64,000 bases of DNA from Streptomyces pseudogriseolus (lineage in GTDB: Bacteria; Actinomycetota; Actinomycetes; Streptomycetales; Streptomycetaceae): contig MUNG01000041.1 of the NCBI GenBank assembly GCA_002154585.1, positions 1 to 64,000 of the forward strand, read 5' to 3'. Below are positions 16,190 to 24,691 of this stretch, in pieces. Below the pieces are notes generated by a model. The model was not told the DNA's origin and did not search any database. It saw only the letters and a list, made by a program, of their open reading frames with translations. Each line of letters opens with the position of its first letter. Positions within the stretch are counted from its first letter, which is position 1. Both the position numbers and the translations under genes were made by a program.

Positions 16190-17484
16190 GCGCTGACTCC
16201 TTCGGTTACGTTGCGTCCGCTGGCGGTGGAGACGTCGAACTGGCCGGTTACGGCGGCGGTGATGAGGGCTTGGCGGCGTTCCTCGAGAAGAACCTCTTGG
16301 CGGGACAGCTTTTCTTTGAGCGCCTGGATAGGGTTTTCTGACAGCTCAAGCCCTCGAACAATGACTTCTTGCTCATGGAGCGCCGGGACGGGCACTATGA
16401 AGTCGACAACGTGCGAGACATTGATCTGCTCTTGTGCTGCACCATAACGCACTGAATTTACATAGGCCGCACCGAGCGGACTATTGAAGTACGCCTCCAA
16501 GTACTTCGGCAGGAGATTTTTCCCCTTCTTGATGACGAGAAGTGACGCACAGTTGGCGCCGTCGAGACTGTCAGGGACTACGGCTGCCCGTCCTGGGTAT
16601 CCTGCTCTAATTACTACTACGTCGCCGCTGTTCAAGCGCGAGCGCCAGAGAGTCCGGCTGTCGGCTTCGGACATGAACCGCACTCCAGTCAGATCAATTC
16701 CCGTTTCCGTAATATTCGACCCTCTCAGGAAGGGAACACCCTCTTCCGTAAAATACGAGGAGGGGTCTACTACGACACCCACGCCAATGCGTGGCACGAG
16801 GTGCTTCAACGGAACGACTCGCCAAGAAACGGGCAGGTCTCCCAGCATCGGATGCAATGTGCGTGGGCCAGGCTTTTTTGCACCGCGCAGTATAAGTGAC
16901 CGCTGTGCGTCACTTCTTTCATGAAGCACCACCTTCAGTCGACGTACGGTGGTGCGCATCTTGTCGATGCGGGCGGTCTCGGCGTCGAGGAAGTCGGCGA
17001 TGCGACGCTGCTCCTCCAAGGGGGGCAAGGGCAGCTCAATTGCCCGAAACGAATCCCACGAGATGTCGAACTGGTTCGGTGGCTGATTCTTCCCGAGTCT
17101 TTCATACTCGGCAATTAGATGACGCGACCTCAGCAAGTGATGGAAGAATCTAGGCTCACCAAGGCTTGGGTTGACGGGCATTACCCAGTACGCAGGACTA
17201 GTGATGCCGGCCCATGGAGATACTCCCACCGACCCATGAGGCTTGCCCAGACGGTTCATTACCACGTTGCCAGGTTGGACGACCTTATAAGCACTGAGGT
17301 CTTCGCTGGCAGCAGGACGCCCATCGTCGACGGACCGGCGGGTAACACCCTGGTGCAAGTTGACGCCGAGCAGTGGGAGGTCTGTGCAGTTGTCGACCTT
17401 TGACTGCGACAGCACGGCCCTAAACGGGATAATCGGCCAGTCTCTAGGATTGCCGTGCTCCGCAATAGATCCGGCGGGACTCAT
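16186..17484 (-). CDS. hsdS: Type I restriction-modification specificity subunit S
   Basis: 432 residues that set the DNA target. Two target-recognition domains each end in a long conserved helix: ELPLPPLEEQRRIADFLDAE after the first, PVPALHEQEVIVRGLELSEN after the second, followed by EKLSRQEVLLEERRQALITAAVTGQFDV. It overlaps hsdM upstream and hsdR downstream by 4 bases each. Base composition changes sharply here: the parts coding for the recognition domains (roughly 16,300-16,900 and 17,040-17,450) are clearly richer in A and T than everything around them, with codons such as AAA, ATT and TAT that neighbours avoid, as expected if recognition domains were acquired by recombination. Confidence 0.95.
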   Translation of the reverse strand: MSPAGSIAEHGNPRDWPIIPFRAVLSQSKVDNCTDLPLLGVNLHQGVTRRSVDDGRPAASEDLSAYKVVQPGNVVMNRLGKPHGSVGVSPWAGITSPAYWVMPVNPSLGEPRFFHHLLRSRHLIAEYERLGKNQPPNQFDISWDSFRAIELPLPPLEEQRRIADFLDAETARIDKMRTTVRRLKVVLHERSDAQRSLILRGAKKPGPRTLHPMLGDLPVSWRVVPLKHLVPRIGVGVVVDPSSYFTEEGVPFLRGSNITETGIDLTGVRFMSEADSRTLWRSRLNSGDVVVIRAGYPGRAAVVPDSLDGANCASLLVIKKGKNLLPKYLEAYFNSPLGAAYVNSVRYGAAQEQINVSHVVDFIVPVPALHEQEVIVRGLELSENPIQALKEKLSRQEVLLEERRQALITAAVTGQFDVSTASGRNVTEGVSA

Positions 17485-19502
17485 TCCGTCACCTTCCCCA
17501 GCAGCCCCTGGATCTCAGCTTCCAGCGCCTTCAGCTCCGCATCGATTTCTGCCAACGGCCGCGGCGGCTCGTACACATAGAAATGCCGCGTGAACGGAAT
17601 CTCGTACCCTACCTTCGTCTTGCCGTGATCGATCCACGCATCCGGCACGTGTGGGTGGACCTCCCGTTCCAGGTACTCCTCGACGTCCTCGCCCAGCGGC
17701 ACGTTCTCGTAGTCCCGCAGCTCAGCGTCCGGCTCAGGTTGCCCCTTGACGAGCTGCACCTCGCCCTCAGGGTCCCGTACCCCGACGACCTCCCGCAGCG
17801 CCTTGTTGAACGGCGCCCCCGTGGGCCACGTCCCGCCGGCCTGCACCACCGCGTCCTTCAGCGCGAGCCAAGCCTCCTGCTTCGTACCCCAACTCGTCCC
17901 CATAAGGGACTTGAACGCATCCGCCAGGACAGAAGCCTGCGGCAGCTTCTGGATCGCCTTGGACGCCTCCAGCGCCGCCAGCGTCTCCTCCGTGATCTCG
18001 AACCGCAGCTTCAGCGGACGCTCCACCGTGATCCGTTGGTAGCCGAAGTCCTCGTTACGGAAGACCTTCACCTTGCCGTGCAGCGGGTGCTCGGCGTCGC
18101 CCGCCACCGCCAGCGCCTCGCCGTACAGCTTGACCACCGTGGCGATGTGCTCCTTGCCCAGCTGCTTGCGCTTATCGCCAAGCGACTTCCGCATCTTCTG
18201 CCACTGGTCGCGGGCATCCAACAGCACGACCTTGCCCTTGTGGTCCGGGCTCTTCCGGTTCGTCAGGATCCAGAAGTACGTGGAGATGCCGGTGTTGTAG
18301 AAGAGCTGGTCCGGCAGGGCGACGATGCCCTCCAGCCAGTCGTTCTCCAGGATCCAGCGGCGGATCTCCGACTCACCCGAGCCGGCCGCACCGGTGAACA
18401 GCGGCGAGCCGTTGAAGACGATCGCCAGGCGCGAGCCGCCCCCGCCGTCCACGTCGACCGGCTTCATCTTGGAGATCATGTGCTGGAGGAACAGCAGCGA
18501 GCCGTCGTTGATACGCGGCAGGCCCGCGCCGAAGCGACCCGCGTCACCGAGCTGCTTGTGCTCGGCCTCGACCTCGTCCTTGACCTTCTTCCACTCCACG
18601 CCGAACGGCGGATTCGCCAGCATGTAGTCGAAAGTCTTACGGGCGTGGCCGTCATCCGAGAATGAGTTGCCGAAGCGGATGTTCTCCGGGTCCTGGCCCT
18701 TGATCATGAGGTCGGACCGGCAGATCGCCCACGACTCGGGGTTGAGCTCCTGCCCGTACACCTCCACCGTGGCGTCCGGGTTCAGCTCCGTGATCAGGTC
18801 GTCCATCGCGGAGAGCATGCCGCCCGTGCCGCAGGCCGGGTCGAGGACCGTGCGCACCGCGCCCGGAAGCTGGAGCGCGTCGCCGTCCGGGGCGACGAGC
18901 AGCCGCACCATGAGCTGGATGACCTCACGCGGGGTGAAGTGCTCACCGGCCGTCTCGTTGGACTGCTCCGCGAAGCGGCGGATCAGCTCCTCGAAGATGT
19001 AGCCCATGTTGTGGTTGGGCACGACCTCGGGACGCAGGTCCAGGTCGGTGAACTTGCCGATGACCTGGTAGAGCAGCCCCGCGCTGTCCAGCCGCTTGAT
19101 CTGCTGGGCGAACTCGAAGCGGTCGAGGACACCGCGGGCGTTGTCGGAGAACGCGCCGACGTACACGGCGAGGTTCTTCGCCGCGTTCTGCGGGTCCGCC
19201 GCGATCTTCTTCAGGGTCAGGTTCGACCGGTTGTAGAAGGAGTGGCCCGAGGCCCGGCGCAGGAAGCGGTCCGGGTCGATGTCGCCGTCCTTGTACTGCG
19301 CCGCGATCTCGGCGACCTTCTCGCGGGTCGGTTCCAGCACACACTCCAGTCGCCGCAGCACCGTGAACGGCAGGATGACCTTGCCGTAGTCGGACTGCTT
19401 GTAGTCCCCCCGCAGGAGGTCGGCGACGGACCACGCGTGGTTCGCCAACTCCGTGTGCTTGCTGCTGTTCAAGACTTCTTCCGTTTCCCTTCCGGGGCTC
19501 AT
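17481..19502 (-). CDS. hsdM: Type I restriction-modification methyltransferase subunit M
   Basis: 673-residue N6-adenine methyltransferase subunit. N-terminal helical domain (ANHAWSVADLLRGDYKQSDY, VILPFTVLRRLECVL), then HFTPREVIQLMVRLL, SAM-binding motif I LDPACGTGGML (about 220) and catalytic motif IV NPPFG (about 295), then EGIVALPDQLFYNTGI. About 130 residues longer than many HsdM, the extra part being the C-terminal region after residue 530. The ATG at 19502 is given as start; a TTG at 19472 just after GGAAGAAG is an alternative that would remove ten residues. First gene of the tightly overlapping M-S-R set; 76 bases separate it from the HTH-methylase upstream, so they may be one transcript. 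Confidence 0.95.
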   Translation of the reverse strand: MSPGRETEEVLNSSKHTELANHAWSVADLLRGDYKQSDYGKVILPFTVLRRLECVLEPTREKVAEIAAQYKDGDIDPDRFLRRASGHSFYNRSNLTLKKIAADPQNAAKNLAVYVGAFSDNARGVLDRFEFAQQIKRLDSAGLLYQVIGKFTDLDLRPEVVPNHNMGYIFEELIRRFAEQSNETAGEHFTPREVIQLMVRLLVAPDGDALQLPGAVRTVLDPACGTGGMLSAMDDLITELNPDATVEVYGQELNPESWAICRSDLMIKGQDPENIRFGNSFSDDGHARKTFDYMLANPPFGVEWKKVKDEVEAEHKQLGDAGRFGAGLPRINDGSLLFLQHMISKMKPVDVDGGGGSRLAIVFNGSPLFTGAAGSGESEIRRWILENDWLEGIVALPDQLFYNTGISTYFWILTNRKSPDHKGKVVLLDARDQWQKMRKSLGDKRKQLGKEHIATVVKLYGEALAVAGDAEHPLHGKVKVFRNEDFGYQRITVERPLKLRFEITEETLAALEASKAIQKLPQASVLADAFKSLMGTSWGTKQEAWLALKDAVVQAGGTWPTGAPFNKALREVVGVRDPEGEVQLVKGQPEPDAELRDYENVPLGEDVEEYLEREVHPHVPDAWIDHGKTKVGYEIPFTRHFYVYEPPRPLAEIDAELKALEAEIQGLLGKVTE

Positions 19503-19578
19503 ACGGATGACTGTGCGTGCGGGGAGGGGATGGTGTGTCCTCGTCCGTCCGCATCTGGTGTGGGGGTGGTGCCGGAGC

Positions 19579-21714
19579 CTAGGTCGGCCGCGGCACCAGT
19601 TGCCCGCCCGTGAGCCCCCCGCTCACGAGCCGTGCCGTCTCCTCGGCCAAGTCCCTCGTGCGCCGCGCCTGTTCACGCAACGCCTCCACGTGCCGGAAGG
19701 CCTCGCCGTACCGGCGTTGCTCCTCCAGGGGCAGCAACGGTACGCGCAGTCGGCCGGGCGTGAGGTGAAGTGTGGAACTGCCGGTTGAGGCACCGGCCAG
19801 GTTGGCCTCGGCGCTGAGGAAGCCGAGGAGGAACCAGGGGTCGAGGCGTGCCGGGTCCGGGCGGAACAGGTGCACACCCGCCCCCAGCAGGGCGCCTGCC
19901 TCCGCCTCGCCCGCGACCCGGGCCACAGGACCCGTGCCACCGACCAGGTTGCGGACCAGAACGTCGCCCTCGGCAATTTCGGGCATCTGTTCCGCGCGCG
20001 CATCGGAGGCCTGCCCTGTCGGTCCGGTCCCGCCGGCGAGGTCACCGCCCGTCAGAACAGGGCGGCGCTCCTCACCGTCGGCTCCCGCCTCCGTGTGCCC
20101 CGCCTCGGCGCCCGCTGCCCGCGGCGAGACCGGAACCGCGCGCAGCACCTTCAGCGCCCCGCCTCGGGCCAGGTCCGACACCGTGGCCGTGCGCCAGTCG
20201 CGGGCCGAAGCCCCCGCCGCGTCCCACGCCGCCGTGCCGGCCAGCTCGGCCACCGTCCGCACCGCCGCCGCCAGACCTTCGCGGGCCGACGTGGCCTCGC
20301 GGGCCAGTTCCTGCGGGTCGATGTCGGCCTGGGAGGCCCGGACCTGACGCGCGGGTGTCACGTCGACCACCTCGTCGAGCAGGTCGACCACGCTCACCGC
20401 CCGCGCCACACCGGCCTGCGTCTCGAACCCGTCCGGGTCCTCGGCGTACGCCGTCCACGCGGTGAGAATCTGCTCCGTCACCCGCGCCCAGTCCACTGAA
20501 CTCGAACGGGTACCGCTGCGTCCTGACGTCGACGACTCGTCGACGGTGTCGACGAAGAGGATCGTCTGGTACGCGGGCCGCGTCGGCTCCGGGCGCTGCA
20601 GTATCCACACCTGGAGGCCGATGTGGAGCGGGATCGCCGCTCCCGGCGGCAGGGCCGCCACCGCGCGCAGTGCGCCGCTGCGGATCAGCTCGGCGCGGAT
20701 GCGGCGGCCGGAGGAACGGGACGCCGTCGCCGGCGGGAGGAGCAGCACGGCGTGGCCACCCGGTTCGAGGTGCGCCAAAGCGTGCTGCACCCAGGCTAGT
20801 TCGGACTCGGCCCGGGGTGGGAATCCGTACGCCCAGCGGGAGTCGTAGGCCAGGTCGTCGTGGCCCCAGTCCCGGTCGCCGTAGGGCGGGTTGCACACCA
20901 CGGCGTCGACGGTGAGGTCGGGGAAGGCGTCGGCGCGCAGGCTGTCACCCGTGCGCACGGTCACGCCCGCGCCCTCCCCGGCCGTCAGGAGCAGGTCGAC
21001 CGCGGCACGCCGTGCCTGGACGGGCAGGCTGTCCTGCCCGTACAGCTCACGTGCGCCGCGCGCCGCTGCGGCCGTCAGCAGGGTGCCGCTGCCGCAGGCG
21101 GGGTCGAGGACGCGGGCCGGGGAGCCCGGGACCAGGCGGGCCAGCAGGTCGGCGAGCGGGGCCGGGGTGCGGTACGCGCCGCTCGCGGCGCTGTCCTCCA
21201 GCTCCCGCTCCGCCAGGACACCCAGCGTCGTCTGCGCGCCCTCGTCACGGACGCAGAGCAGCAGGGCGCGCAGGACGGTGGTGTCGGAGGGCGTGAACCG
21301 GACGGGCTCGGTGTCCGGCACCACGTCCGCCACCCCGGCCGCCGCGTCGTTCGCCTGCTTCACCAGGTCGTCGTCGGGCAGTGCGAGCAGACCGGCGAGG
21401 TCGTCGGCGGGACGGCGGGCCGCTGCGAGAACCAGTACGAGCAGGTCGGACACACCCGCACCTCCCTGTTCTCGCAGACGCAGGGTCGTGCGCAGCTCCC
21501 CGCTGGGTGTGGCAGCCGTGTGCTGTCCGCGCGAGGCGAGCCAGGCGCGGACCTCCTCCAAATCGTAGAGCGGACTGCTGTCCGTGCCGCCCGAAGGGAC
21601 GGGGAAGTCGTCATGCCGACGGCGCCAGTTGCTGACGGTGGCACGCGTGACGCCCGCGATGCGGGAGATCTCGGCGGCTGTCACCTGGGCGGATGGTGCG
21701 GAGGGCTGCGGCAT
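19579..21714 (-). CDS. N6-adenine DNA methylase with N-terminal HTH and C-terminal half-specificity domain
   Basis: 711 residues with three parts. Residues 10-65: a helix-turn-helix, VTAAEISRIAGVTRATVSNW, with a following YDLEEVRAWLASRG segment as in excisionase/MerR-like DNA-binding heads. Residues ~120-420: gamma-type amino-methyltransferase with motif I LDPACGSGTLL (about 203) and catalytic motif NPPYG (about 272). Residues ~530-711: a single HsdS-like recognition half ending LRVPLLPLEEQRRYGEAF and a long coiled helix. It could thus modify DNA without a separate S subunit and also bind its own promoter. No nuclease domain is seen. The start at 21714 has AGGA 7 bases upstream; an ATG at 21798 lacks one. 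Upstream of hsdM, divergent from the DndB-like gene. Confidence 0.85.
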   Translation of the reverse strand: MPQPSAPSAQVTAAEISRIAGVTRATVSNWRRRHDDFPVPSGGTDSSPLYDLEEVRAWLASRGQHTAATPSGELRTTLRLREQGGAGVSDLLVLVLAAARRPADDLAGLLALPDDDLVKQANDAAAGVADVVPDTEPVRFTPSDTTVLRALLLCVRDEGAQTTLGVLAERELEDSAASGAYRTPAPLADLLARLVPGSPARVLDPACGSGTLLTAAAARGARELYGQDSLPVQARRAAVDLLLTAGEGAGVTVRTGDSLRADAFPDLTVDAVVCNPPYGDRDWGHDDLAYDSRWAYGFPPRAESELAWVQHALAHLEPGGHAVLLLPPATASRSSGRRIRAELIRSGALRAVAALPPGAAIPLHIGLQVWILQRPEPTRPAYQTILFVDTVDESSTSGRSGTRSSSVDWARVTEQILTAWTAYAEDPDGFETQAGVARAVSVVDLLDEVVDVTPARQVRASQADIDPQELAREATSAREGLAAAVRTVAELAGTAAWDAAGASARDWRTATVSDLARGGALKVLRAVPVSPRAAGAEAGHTEAGADGEERRPVLTGGDLAGGTGPTGQASDARAEQMPEIAEGDVLVRNLVGGTGPVARVAGEAEAGALLGAGVHLFRPDPARLDPWFLLGFLSAEANLAGASTGSSTLHLTPGRLRVPLLPLEEQRRYGEAFRHVEALREQARRTRDLAEETARLVSGGLTGGQLVPRPT

Positions 21715-22009
21715 GAGTGGGTCCTGGCTCCGATGGTCGGCGTGGTCACACCATACAGCAGGCGTCAACCCATGCAAGCTGTTGGACAGTGCTTTCACGT
21801 GTGTGCTTACATGGTCCTGCTTCCGTCGGTTGGCAGCACTCTACGGCGTGGGGCGACAGTTCCATGGCCACAGCCATGCCTCAACGTGCTCCGAACACTC
21901 GGAGCACTCACAGCCCTCATCCGCCCGTCCCGCGCCGTCCGGCGGGTGGCCGGGACCAACGAGGGGTCGAGGCGGGGGCGACGGCCCAGCGACCAACTCA
22001 GGGGGGACC
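21715..22009. promoter_or_regulatory. Divergent control region with two inverted repeats
   Basis: 295 bp between the divergent methylase and DndB-like genes, less G+C-rich than its surroundings. It holds two clean inverted repeats: CATGGC-CACA-GCCATG (21863-21878) and GTGCTCCGA-ACAC-TCGGAGCAC (21886-21907). They are plausible operators for the helix-turn-helix at the head of the methylase. No convincing -35/-10 pair was identified by eye. Confidence 0.45.
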
Positions 22010-23242
22010 ATGCGTCTGACCATGCCGACCGGTACGCCGGAAGGAATCCCGCTCACCGTCATGACGTTCCGCGAGGACGCGGTCATCGGCACCATGTCCC
22101 TCGCGGCGCTGGTGCGGCTCGTGCCGTCGCCGCGTCAGGAGGAGGACCCGCGCGCCCTGAAGACCGCGTCCGGGCACGACCGGCGTCGCGCCGAACTGCG
22201 CGCCACCGTGCAGCGGACGCTGAAGTCCCAGAAGGGCAAGAACATCCCGGACTACGCCGACTACATCGCCGCCGGCGTTCTCGGCAAGCACGGCTCCGCG
22301 TGGTCCACGCCGCCGATCACGCTCTGGCACGCGGGCGAGGTCGCCGCGATGAGCGACGAGCTGGTCGCCGGTTCAGGCCTGCGGACCCTGACCGTCGCCC
22401 CGGACGCCATGGTGATCGCCATCGACGGTGAGACCCAGACCACCGCCTGGCACGACATCTACCGGGACCCGGAGTCGTTTGACCTCACCTACACCGAGCT
22501 CGCCCGACGGGTCCGCATCCCCTTCGAGCTCTACATCGGCATCTCCCCGGCCGACGCCCGCCAGATCTTCTACGACCGCAACGTCAAGGGCGTCGACGTC
22601 GCCAAGAACCTGGCCATGTCCATGGACCAGCGCGACCTGGCCACCCGCCTCGCCTACACGGTCGGCGAGAAGCTCGAGGTCGAGTCCGACGGGCAGCGGA
22701 TGCCGCTCGCCAGGCTGGTCAACGCGGGCAAGCGGCAGCTCACCAAGACCGACAAGGAGGTGGTGACGCTGTCCGCGCTGCGGGCGCTGATCGTCACCAC
22801 CGTCTTCCGCGCCAAGGGTGTGCAGTATTCGGCGGCCAACGTCAACGAGGGGGACCTGCCCTCCCACACCGACGCCGACGAGGTGACGACGGTGGTCGTC
22901 CGTCTCGTGTCCCGGCTGATCGAGGACCGTTTCCCGGACTTCGCCCGGCGCAGCGCGATCACGGCGCCGGCCGTGATGGCGGGCCTGGGTGTCCTGCTGC
23001 ATCGCGCGACCCCGTGGTGCGCCCCTCACGACGCGATGAGCTACGACAGGGTGGAGCGCCTGCTGGCCGACGTCCGCTGGGAGCGCGAGCCCGTCTACTG
23101 GGACGGCGTCTGCGCCAGCGTCGGCGCCACCGGGCGTCTCAACTTCAGCGGAGGTGTGAAGGACTCCGCCGGCCGTGTCGCGGGCGCGCTCCTCGACCCG
23201 CACAGCGAACTGGGCCGCAAGGTCCGCGGCGTGCGCGGCTGA
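22010..23242 (+). CDS. DndB-like (DGQHR-domain) protein
   Basis: 410 residues, cytosolic. It resembles DndB, the regulator of phosphorothioate DNA modification, and related DGQHR-domain proteins: AIDGETQTTAW (residues 138-148) sits where the family has DGQHR, followed by VRIPFELYIGISPADARQIF and the conserved stretch DVAKNLAMSMDQRDLATRLA. The canonical DGQHR is altered to DGETQ. The start at 22010 has an AGGGGGG run only 3 bases before it; the ATG at 22022 is an alternative. No dndA, C, D, E or sspB-type gene is present in the window. It is divergent from the HTH-methylase, suggesting a shared role with that enzyme. Family call is from motif reading only. Confidence 0.65.
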   Translation: MRLTMPTGTPEGIPLTVMTFREDAVIGTMSLAALVRLVPSPRQEEDPRALKTASGHDRRRAELRATVQRTLKSQKGKNIPDYADYIAAGVLGKHGSAWSTPPITLWHAGEVAAMSDELVAGSGLRTLTVAPDAMVIAIDGETQTTAWHDIYRDPESFDLTYTELARRVRIPFELYIGISPADARQIFYDRNVKGVDVAKNLAMSMDQRDLATRLAYTVGEKLEVESDGQRMPLARLVNAGKRQLTKTDKEVVTLSALRALIVTTVFRAKGVQYSAANVNEGDLPSHTDADEVTTVVVRLVSRLIEDRFPDFARRSAITAPAVMAGLGVLLHRATPWCAPHDAMSYDRVERLLADVRWEREPVYWDGVCASVGATGRLNFSGGVKDSAGRVAGALLDPHSELGRKVRGVRG

Positions 23243-23471
23243 ACACGCGCGAGTGACACGACCCGTTGACGTTGCGCCCCCGGGCCCGCGCCGAGGTACG
23301 CGTCCGGGTACGGCCACACCCCTCGCGTAGCCGAGACCTCGCATCCGGGACCGGGGACGGCCTCGGCCCGCCCGATCTCCCGCCCTGCCGATGACGCAAC
23401 GGCTCCCCATCCCTCCGGCGATGCCCCTGGCCACCGCCGACCGCATCTCCACCCACACAAGGAAGCACCCC

Positions 23472-24155
23472 ATGAACCACCACTCGCACACCTCCCGCAC
23501 GCCCTCCTCCCGACAGGCGGCGCGGCTCGCCGACGCCACCACGACGCTCCGCGCGCCGATCCTGGCCCCCGCGACCAGCCTGTGCCGGACCGTCCTGGTC
23601 GTGGCCGCGGCTGTCGTCGGCTGTTCCCTCACCGCCTGTTCCGCGAGCAGCGGCAACGAGGCCGACAACGCCGTGCCGGCCGCCACGGTCAGCGCCTCGC
23701 AGGACGCGCCGAGCGCCGATGACGTGGCGGACACCCCCGTGGACGACTCCGACAGCGACACCATGACCGTCGCCCTCGACAAGACCGCCACGTGGAGGAA
23801 CGGCGTCAAGGCGCACCTGAGCGGGTTCGCCCGGGGCACGTCGGGCGAGTTCGCGTTTCCGTCGGGCGAGGACTACCTGGCGTTCTCCGTCACCGTGCAG
23901 AACGACTCCAAATCCACGCTCGACCTGAGCATGCTGAGCCTGTCCTGCACGGACGGCGCCGAGGAAGTCTTCGACACGGACGCGGGTTTCGACGGCACGC
24001 CGAGCACGCACCTGCTGCCGGGCAAGTCGCAGACCTGGAAGGTCGCCTGCGTCTTCCCCAAGTCGGCCAAGGACGCGCAGATCGAGGTCACGCCGTCCGA
24101 CACCTCCGCCTCCGGCTGGTACCGCACGGCCATCTTCACCGGCCAGGTGAAGTAG
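23472..24155 (+). CDS. Secreted lipoprotein, DUF4352-like
   Basis: 227 residues. An N-terminal region of 40 polar residues precedes a hydrophobic stretch (VLVVAAAVVG) and a lipobox LTAC (Cys about 60), after which a Ser/Asp-rich spacer leads to a ~115-residue beta-rich domain (YLAFSVTVQNDSKSTLDLSM, LLPGKSQTWKVACVF) typical of DUF4352-like extracellular lipoproteins. Presumably anchored on the outer face of the membrane. The start at 23472 follows AAGGAAG by 6 bases. The long n-region is unusual for a lipoprotein. No clear operon partner; function unknown. Confidence 0.7.
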   Translation: MNHHSHTSRTPSSRQAARLADATTTLRAPILAPATSLCRTVLVVAAAVVGCSLTACSASSGNEADNAVPAATVSASQDAPSADDVADTPVDDSDSDTMTVALDKTATWRNGVKAHLSGFARGTSGEFAFPSGEDYLAFSVTVQNDSKSTLDLSMLSLSCTDGAEEVFDTDAGFDGTPSTHLLPGKSQTWKVACVFPKSAKDAQIEVTPSDTSASGWYRTAIFTGQVK

Positions 24156-24347
24156 CCAGGGCCGTGGCCCGCCCTGTCCCGCACCGCCCTGTCCCGCACC
24201 GTGCCGTCGCTGCCTCCGTCCGGCGACGGCACCCCGGCGGCGGCCGTCCCGACGACCGGACCGCCGGGCTCGCTCACCCCCCACCCGAACGCACACCCCG
24301 TGCGGCCTCCGCTCGCACCGGCCGCGACCTGCCTTGGGAGGACCACC

Positions 24348-24680
24348 GTGACGATCACACCGCACACCGAGCTGATCCGTCGTCTCGCCGACGACTTCAC
24401 CGCCCTTCAGGATGCCGTCCTCGCCGACATGAACGGCGTGTGCGCCCCGGAGATCGCCACAGCTCTCCAGGACGAAGCCCTCGTCGGTCCCGTCACCGTC
24501 GTTCTCGCTCACGCCGACGTACTCGCCCGCGGAGCTGTCCGGCAGGCGGAGCTGTCGTCACAGCCGCCCGACCGGCTGCGGCGTCTCCGAGCGCACGCAC
24601 GCAGGGTGCGACGAGCCCGGTCCCAGGCCGAGGCCCGGTACAAGGAGGAGCGGGCCCTTCAGACCGGCCGGCGGACCCGC
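24348..24680 (+). pseudogene. Upstream coding segment in a different frame from the RNase H-like gene
   Basis: From a GTG at 24348 (GGGAGG about 6 bases upstream) a frame with strong streptomycete codon bias runs for about 110 codons: TELIRRLADDFTALQDAVLA, PVTVVLAHADVLARG, then Arg-rich helix ARRVRRARSQAEARYKEERA. Around 24,660-24,680 coding bias passes to the -1 frame, which continues as the RNase H-like protein. The original frame stays open to 25268 but with poor codon bias. The simplest reading is a one-base deletion (real or a sequencing error) splitting one ~540-residue gene; I found no in-phase slippery heptamer that would suggest programmed frameshifting. Confidence 0.5.
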
Positions 24681-24691
24681 TGGAGCTCCGC

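Noticed and set aside
22010..23242. A complete phosphorothioation (dnd/ssp) cluster
   Set aside because: Only a DndB-like gene is present; no cysteine desulfurase, PAPS-reductase-like or SMC-like dnd genes lie nearby.
24640..24690. Programmed -1 frameshifting in the RNase H-like gene
   Set aside because: A GGGCCCT heptamer exists near 24,653 but is out of phase with the upstream frame, and no obvious stimulatory hairpin was seen.
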